In this document: positions 58,300 to 64,000 of the stretch, in pieces
Position numbering within the stretch: the first letter of the stretch is position 1
Layout: the number at the start of each line of letters is the position of its first letter
DNA from: Parelaphostrongylus tenuis
Lineage: Eukaryota; Nematoda; Chromadorea; Rhabditida; Metastrongylidae
Reading direction: 5' to 3'
NCBI GenBank assembly: GCA_019055375.1
Contig: JAHQIW010007102.1
Location: 22,991 to 86,990 of the forward strand
Length of the DNA: 64,000 bases
Notes under the pieces: model-generated
What the model was told of the DNA's origin: nothing
What the model saw: only the letters and a program-made list of their open reading frames with translations
Databases searched by the model: none
Position numbers and translations under genes: made by a program

Positions 58300-58482
58300 G
58301 CCGATAAGTGGTAAGATAGATACCTCATGCAACCTTCTTGATGAAGGAGATCCTAAACTAATGTTCCAATGCTAAGTCATAGATGTCAGTATGGATCAGA
58401 TCACCTTAATAGACACAGTCATAAAATCATGAGAAGGTACGTACACGCCGATAAGTGATAAGATAGATACCTCATGCATGGT
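58300..58482. repeat. 38-bp direct repeat
   Basis: 'acacgccgataagtggtaagatagatacctcatgca' (58300-58338) recurs at 58444-58482 with one change (g to a). The copies are 144 bases apart. Confidence 0.8.
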
Positions 58483-58919
58483 CTCAGAAATAACAATAAA
58501 GCATATTGAAATTCAAGCGTGGTCTCAAGCACTTGGAACGAAAGGTATGATATCTCAGATAGTAACATCGTGACACAAGCGACCAATCTACTGATTATTC
58601 ATTCGTCACTAAAAAGTTGCAAACGTGTTGTTACCCCATAATCTACGTTTCCTATCAAAAGGTGATGAAATATTAGACAACTGAGCTTCCCTTGCGGTAA
58701 TATTAGGAGTACAAATATGACTCCGCCGTTTTTTTTTTTTTTTTTGTTCTATGAAAATAGAGGAAGAGATGTGCAAAATCTTTTTTTTTTTTTCGTTTGC
58801 ACGTGCGTTAAGAACACTATTTATTCGTATGATTTCTATGTACAAATTATTTTACATTATGGTTCTCATAGAACTTTGAAGATGACTTTTGTGCGCTAAA
58901 AACTACATTAATGGGAATT

Positions 58920-59235
58920 GTACTTTGCAGATTTATCAACTCAAAGTCATTGAAATTGCTTGATTTTGGTATCGTTCAATTGCGCATTTTCTTGCCAATA
59001 TCTTGGCTTACAACTTGCTTATAGTCGCTTCAAGATGGAGCTGTCGTGGGAACCAATCCGCTTGCTTCTCATGCACGAGAGGCACGTAGGGGAAAGAGGT
59101 TAGTGAAGCGGCGTACAAGATTACTGGAGGCTTGGAGCGAGCTCATCTTTGAGCAAGCGCAGGCAAGTTGCATATCACAATGTTCGCAAGAAAATGCGCA
59201 ACTGAACGATACCGAGTTCATGTAATTTTCAATGT
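58920..59235. mobile_element. Foldback MITE, family D, short copy
   Basis: Left 'gattttggtatcgttcaattgcgcattttcttgccaatatcttggcttacaact', right 'cacaatgttcgcaagaaaatgcgcaactgaacgataccgag'. Much of the interior is deleted. Confidence 0.7.
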
Positions 59236-59679
59236 AAAAATCGTATCAAAGAACCAAAACAGCACGAACTTAGCACTTTTGCTTCATATAACGCTCGACT
59301 TCATGTTGCAAAACCGATCGAGAACGTCATAAAAGAGTTAAGGTGGAGGTTTTACGATGTTTTACCTCACCCGCCTTACTCTGCCCACCATTGCACCGTC
59401 AGACTACTCACTTAAAATTACCAAAATCAAATTGAAAATTGGCGAATTTAAAAAAAATGGCGTTTTCTCAGGTGCAGAAACCGTCATCTTCAAAGTTCTA
59501 TAAAAAACCTTATATTGAATATTTGGTATATGGAAAACGTATAAATAAATAGATTATTTAACGCACATCAAAGCACAAAAAAAAAGAATTTGCATATCGT
59601 TTTCTGCTATAATTGTAGCAAAAAAAAAAACGGTGAAGTTGTATTTGCACACCTGATTTACATCATCGAAAGAACCTTC

Positions 59680-59880
59680 AATACTAATCGACGCCCAGAA
59701 AATCCCACTACAAAAACTACAGTGAAGCGTCGTGTTAGGGTAGCGAACCAGCAACCTTCTTTCCAATGAACGGCACTACGAGGTACTCGTCACTGCAAGC
59801 TGCTCGCCGCCACCTGTGCGAGGGGCGGCGCTACCACCGTGCGCCAGCAGTCCCCAATGCGTCAAAACCGGCTTTTATTT
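59680..59880. repeat. GC-rich repeat, copy 2 (inverted relative to copy 1)
   Basis: Its reverse complement reads 'acgcattggggactgctggcgcacgg...ggcggcgagcagct...gacgagtacctcgtagtgccgttca...gacgcttcactgtag', parallel to 57845-58015. It lies about 180 bases before the SDF2-like start codon. Confidence 0.65.
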
Positions 59881-60060
59881 CCATTAAGGCCATTTTCAGT
59901 CCTTTCCTCATTTTACGTGCAGAACAGTAGGTCGTGCTGATTTTAAAAAAACCTGTTAGTCGAATCTTCGCTGACTGCTGATTATTGAATGAATAGTAAT
60001 TTCAAATGATGCTGTGATTGGACAGTCCCGAATGGGTTCAGTGTTATGGTTTAGGGCTGG

Positions 60061-61350
60061 ATGAGGTGGCTGTTTGGATTTGTCGCGTGTTTGTGCTTAA
60101 CACTTGGTCAATCACTGTACGATGATGAGTTCGTGACTTGTGGATCGGTCTTGAAACTTTCGAATGCCTACGAGGGATCACGAATTCATTCACATGACAT
60201 CAAATACGGAAGCGGCAGTGGTCAGCAATCTGTCACTGCCGTTCAGGCGTCCGACGATGTCAACTCCCATTGGCAAGTGTACCCGCGTGAGTTTCACGAT
60301 CTTATTCACGTACTAATATTTTTTTATTCAAATAGGAAAGATGATTTTCTGTATTGTTCTTAAGTGTCACAAAGTGCTTCAGTGCATAAATATCATTATT
60401 CGAAGATTTCTAGTGTTCTGTTTGATTCATGTTCATTGATTATTGCTTCATTTTAGCCTTAGAAGGATCCTGTGGCCGTGGTGATCCAATGAAATGTGGT
60501 GGTAAAGCTTCGTCTTCGGCACTTAACCACCGGGTGTTATCTTCACACTCATCATTTCCAAGCACCTTTATCAAACCATCACCAGGTATTGGTCTGACGA
60601 GAGCTTTTCCTTTAAACCTTTCACGACCGTGGACCCACCTCCTTTGCATCTCTAATCCCCAGGGTGTGGAGCGCTTTGAATGTATTATTCTATTGTTTCA
60701 ATTGTATCTATTGTTCATATTTTCCTATGTTATTTTTATATGTTAATATATGATGCTGATAAGTAGTAAAATAACAACAGTAATACAATTGGCATAACAA
60801 CAATACATTCAGTTCGTCCCTGCGCTGGGGGTCAAAGATGCAGAATGAGGTGGGTTCATGGTACCTAAATTGTTGAGATTTCCTTAAGACTACTGTTTTG
60901 CTTTGACGGGTCGCATTAGCGTGGAATATGCTTGAATCAATCAGAGACTTTTCTTTTTAATTGAAGGAAGTGTCATGTTTCGGTGAACGGAGGTCAAAGT
61001 GATTCTGGTGATGATTGGCAACTTATTTGTGACTCGGATGAGTGGATGGAAACCGAGGTTTTCAGATGACGACTTCGTTTTCATATTCCTCACGCTTAAT
61101 CTTTTTTTTTTTTTTGGAAAATTCAGGCAGTCAAATTCAAACATGTTGACACTGGTGTATACTTGGCATTATCTGGGCAACAGTTCGGCAGGCCAATCCC
61201 ATGGGCAAAGAGAGGTGGGAAATTTTTTTACGGTATCGAGGAAATTCATGTAGTTAAAGATTCTTTCAGGTGGTAGGAACCGATAGCCTTACAAGTACTG
61301 GTAAATGGTTAGCTGCTGAAGGAGTTTTCATGAAAAGAAACAAAGAATAA
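60061..61350 (+). CDS. SDF2-like ER protein with MIR repeats, 5 exons, three +1 frame breaks
   Basis: Ortholog of stromal cell-derived factor 2, an ER-lumen protein that works with the BiP/ERdj3 chaperone system in animals. Exons: 60061-60286, 60457-60585, 60967-61057, 61127-61214, 61270-61350 (TAA). The start gives a signal peptide (MRWLFGFVACLCLTLGQS), then FVTCGSVLKLSN, IHSHDIKYGSGSGQQSVTAV and GSCGRGDPMKCGGK, then (shifted frame) RLRHLTTGCYLHTHHFQAPL, EVSCFGE, (shifted) DSGDDWQLIC, VKFKHVDTGVYLALSGQQFG, (shifted) HGQRE and WLAAEGVFMKR. These follow human SDF2 (211 aa) almost position by position. Exons 2, 3 and 4 each contain one surplus base (about 60507, 60988, 61199). Without them the product is 203 aa; read literally it stops early. 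No KDEL-like tail is seen. Confidence 0.88.
60605..60900. mobile_element. Foldback MITE, family F, copy in SDF2-like intron 2
   Basis: Left 'tttaaacctttcacgaccgtggacccacctcctttgcatctctaatcccc', right 'ctgcgctgggggtcaaagatgcagaatgaggtgggttcatggtacc'. The interior 'tgtttcaattgtat' pairs with 'taatacaattggca'. It fills most of the intron 60586-60966. Confidence 0.65.
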
Positions 61351-62057
61351 TTCATAGGCTTACGGGAGCTTCCAGTCTTTTTCATGGGTACCTTCTTCTT
61401 GCCTAGGGTGCCATGAAATCCCCGTGTCCGCTCATTGTTCAAGGTTGATTATTATGATTTCATGTTTACGAATTTGATTTCTGTTTGAATTCTGGTCCGT
61501 TGTTTTTCTTAACACATTAATGGACGATGCTGGTTTCTTGTTCTGTTGAGAGTTTTTCGATAACCAGAGAATTGTCGAAGATATAAGGGCGGCTTTCCCA
61601 TAAGGGCCTACATATCTTTTCTAAAATTGCAATATGAAATACGTACCCCTTCAATCACTTCAATGTACGATGTTTTGCAAAAAAGAGTGTGAAAATACGT
61701 ATTTGCTGTGAAGTTGAAAAGCTTAGATTTTCACGTAGGTAACATTTGAAAAATTACATATTTGTGAAGAAAATCTGTAGAAATTAATGACGTAAACATA
61801 ATTTTTTATTCCATGGAGATTGGAGTGTAGGTGAAAGATTCAAATGTCGGTTCGGATAAGATAGAACAAGCAATTATCATCGGTACCGTAGGAATTGGGA
61901 TTGATATCGTCTATTATGTAATTGATAATCTCGGTCTGCTGAGATGTACTCAATCTGAAGTGATATGTATTTGCCGGTTGTCAAAGTAAACATGTGATTT
62001 CTCCAAACCTCGTTCTGTCCAGTGTAAATCTCATGATAAGTAACTGAGCCGACATGT
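61351..62057. other. Downstream of the SDF2-like gene, nothing recognised
   Basis: AT-rich; no clear AATAAA close to the stop codon, no repeat family and no coding similarity. Confidence 0.4.
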
Positions 62058-62436
62058 CATGTGGTGTGATATGGGCTCTTGTACAGCCCGATACACGTGT
62101 TTCGGCATTGCAGCCTTGTCATTCGGCAGGCCCTTTCGTGTGTTTAGGCCAATTCTACTCGGAGGCCCCTACACTCGTTTATAAAGAGGTAGGCGGCGAT
62201 GAACGATTTACACAATCGTCGTGAAGTGAAAAGTAACAAGATCGGCAATTTTCGACACTCGCTTGCTCTTGGCTGGTATTTTTGAAATATTATATCGTTA
62301 TTTCGAGTGCTTATAAAGGGATGTAGGGGCTTCTGAGAGTATTGGCTAAAGACGAAGGGCCTGCCCGACTGACGAGGCTGCAAGGCCGAAACACGTATAT
62401 CGGGCTGTACAAAAGCCAATAACAAACCACATGAGA
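62058..62436. mobile_element. Foldback MITE, family A, full copy
   Basis: Left 'catgtggtgtgatatgggctcttgtacagcccgatacacgtgtttcggcattgcagccttgtcattcggcaggccc', right 'gggcctgcccgactgacgaggctgcaaggccgaaacacgtatatcgggctgtacaaaagccaataacaaaccacatg'. Arms of about 80 bp pair, with a second inner pair 'ggcccctacactcgtttataa' / 'ttataaagggatgtaggggc'. Confidence 0.8.
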
Positions 62437-62784
62437 TGTTGACTCAAATAATATTCATGAGATATATTGAAATTTGAGCGTTGTATCAATAAAACACTCA
62501 AATAAACGGTACAATGTAGTTCATACAGTTGGAAAAATTGTTTCACGCAGTACAGAACCGCTGGAAAGTCACTTAAGCCATTAAATTTTTCGCAAATCAG
62601 TTGCAACAGATCTGATGTAGTGTGAAAAAGTCAATTTTATTATTACCTCTCTCCTTTTATTTCCTCATTTGAATTCATAATGTTGTTCTTTAGTGGCTTA
62701 TAAACAGAATTGGCGACTGTTTCCATTCATCGTTGATGAATAGACAGCAATAAATGTTATATATATATATATCATAATTTTGCT

Positions 62785-62895
62785 ATGAATAGGCGCGTAT
62801 TGCCCAGTGGTTATAGATGTCAATATACATTTGAACGTTAGTTCAATCACAAGCTCTTAACTGACCAAACCCATTACTTATCCAATCTCGGCGAG
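62785..62895 (+). mobile_element. tRNA-derived SINE head, family 5
   Basis: GGCGCGTATTGCCCAGTGGT (box A form) and AACGTTAGTTCAATCACAAG (weak box B) at about 45 bases spacing, preceded by a TATATATATA run. Single copy here. Confidence 0.45.
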
Positions 62896-63454
62896 AACTT
62901 ATCTTGCAGAATAAGGAACCACTCACTTAATAGATCGGTAGATTGTCGTGAACCACTGTTTAAGCCAATATGGATTCATGGATTCATCCTTTCTAAAGTG
63001 GTTGACGAAGTCGACGACATCTTTGTCTGAATAACACTGAACACTTCGTATTCGCGGAACCGATTTTTTGTTATCCCCTGCACTGACTTAAGTCCTGTTT
63101 CTTTTGATAAGGTTATTACTAAAATATTTATTTGTCTACAAAATCGGAGATTACAGCGGATTTAGCCTACTTCAGTGCGCGAAAGTCAAGTTGACTCAAT
63201 CTAGTCAGCCAAATGCCTCCATAACTTCAACAGGAATACATGAAGCCTAAATTCCAGTTATATGGAATTGAAGTAGCTGCTTCAAAGAGTCAGCGTTTTC
63301 TGTAGTTGTTGCATTTTTTTTAGTTCGTGAAGAGAGACTATACAGAGTCTATGTGGGTGAGTAAAGTTCCTCTACCGTGTTCAAAGACTGGACATAATCT
63401 CGATCCAAAATTTCGGGCGAAAACGAGTTCCCGCTTATCCTGCTCTTGAAGGGA

Positions 63455-63662
63455 ATAGTGAAGCTCTAAAACGCTATGTGTATACCGTCTATGTAGAGCA
63501 AAAAGTGTATAATATGCCCAAACGGTAAACGATGGTGACTGTCCAATTACGGGTACGATTTCCTTGATCTCGTTCAAGGCGTGAAGCGGCGAATACATCG
63601 GCGAAACGCTCAGGCCACTCTGTCTCCGTATAAAAGACCGCCTGAATGAAAAGGCTTACCTG
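63455..63662 (+). mobile_element. Penelope-like GIY-YIG fragment
   Basis: After stops, GACTGTCCAATTACGGGTAC begins a DCPITGTISLI-like linker and 63598-63662 reads GEYIGETLRPLCLRIKDRL, the same nuclease signature as at 11,150. Two in-frame stops show it is dead. Confidence 0.65.
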
Positions 63663-63684
63663 ATTTGTTGGGTCGATTCCTAAG

Positions 63685-64000
63685 TTTTGGCATTATAAGT
63701 AGTAAAACAAATTTATTACGCAAAGTAGTTCAAATTGCATGATTGGTATCATACAATTGCACATTTTTTTTGCAAACATCTTGGTATACAACTTCCCATT
63801 AAGAAGGAGCTGTATTGGAATAAAATTCTTGATACTATGCACGAATGGATCGTAGAGAAAATGTTAGTGAGGCGGCGCGGAGATATGGAACTGTGAACGT
63901 CCGAGCGCTGCTGATCCTCAGGGGTTCTCCATAGCTTGAACTTCGGAACCACTTCCTGATCGACCTTCGCAACGCGTATCTCGCCAACTCACAAGCTTGC
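63685..64000. mobile_element. Foldback MITE, family D, cut by the window edge
   Basis: 'taagttttggcattataagtagtaaaacaaatttatta', 'gattggtatcatacaattgcacattttttttgcaaacatcttggtatacaactt' and 'gcacgaatggatcgtagagaaaatgttagtgaggcggcgcgg' follow the left half of the 53,070 copy. The right arm is beyond the window. Confidence 0.6.

Noticed and set aside
1..64000. CRISPR arrays, bacterial operons, rRNA genes
   Set aside because: No regularly spaced short repeats of that kind, no bacterial gene organisation and no rRNA-like sequence were seen.

Overview
The window is nuclear DNA of a nematode, most likely a clade V strongylid or hookworm relative. This is inferred from intron-split animal genes with short exons, mostly GT-AG introns with TTTCAG-type acceptors, introns swollen by repeats, RTE-type retrotransposons close to those of C. 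elegans, and dense tRNA-derived SINEs and foldback elements. Nothing bacterial or viral was recognised. All gene calls come from hand splicing and remembered family sequences; no database search was run.

Five protein genes are supported. (1) + strand, 436-35399: the 3' part of the RalGAP alpha subunit gene (RALGAPA1/2 family), 19 exons across 35 kb, with a complete C-terminal Rap/Ran-GAP domain. (2) + strand, 36177-42043: a LENG1-like CIR_N-domain nuclear protein of 294 aa. (3) + strand, 42606-45357: a histidine-phosphatase (PGAM-like) protein of about 218 aa. (4) - strand, 54625-47248: translation initiation factor eIF3 subunit H, 9 exons. (5) + strand, 60061-61350: an SDF2-like ER protein with MIR repeats, 5 exons. 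Genes 1-3 are collinear and could be an operon; gene 4 converges on gene 3 and diverges from gene 5.

The rest is repeats. These are RTE non-LTR retrotransposon copies (4.6-7.0, 21.6-24.0, 31.8-34.5 kb), Penelope-like retroelement pieces with a GIY-YIG endonuclease (10.4-11.6, 28.4-30.9, 63.4-63.7 kb), at least five tRNA-headed SINE-like families, several palindromic foldback (MITE-like) families, and ATGTAC-type microsatellites into which SINEs have inserted.

The most unusual signal is in the right part. eIF3H and SDF2 each carry three single-base insertions, one in each of three consecutive internal exons. All are +1, all fall where the protein family has no gap, and removing them restores full-length proteins. 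The RalGAP and LENG1 genes show no such breaks inside exons. Insertion-biased sequence error, recent decay, or real frameshifting could explain this; sequence error is the first thing to exclude. Two junctions elsewhere (RalGAP 19529/20029 and phosphatase 45112/45173) also lack a clean GT-AG solution.
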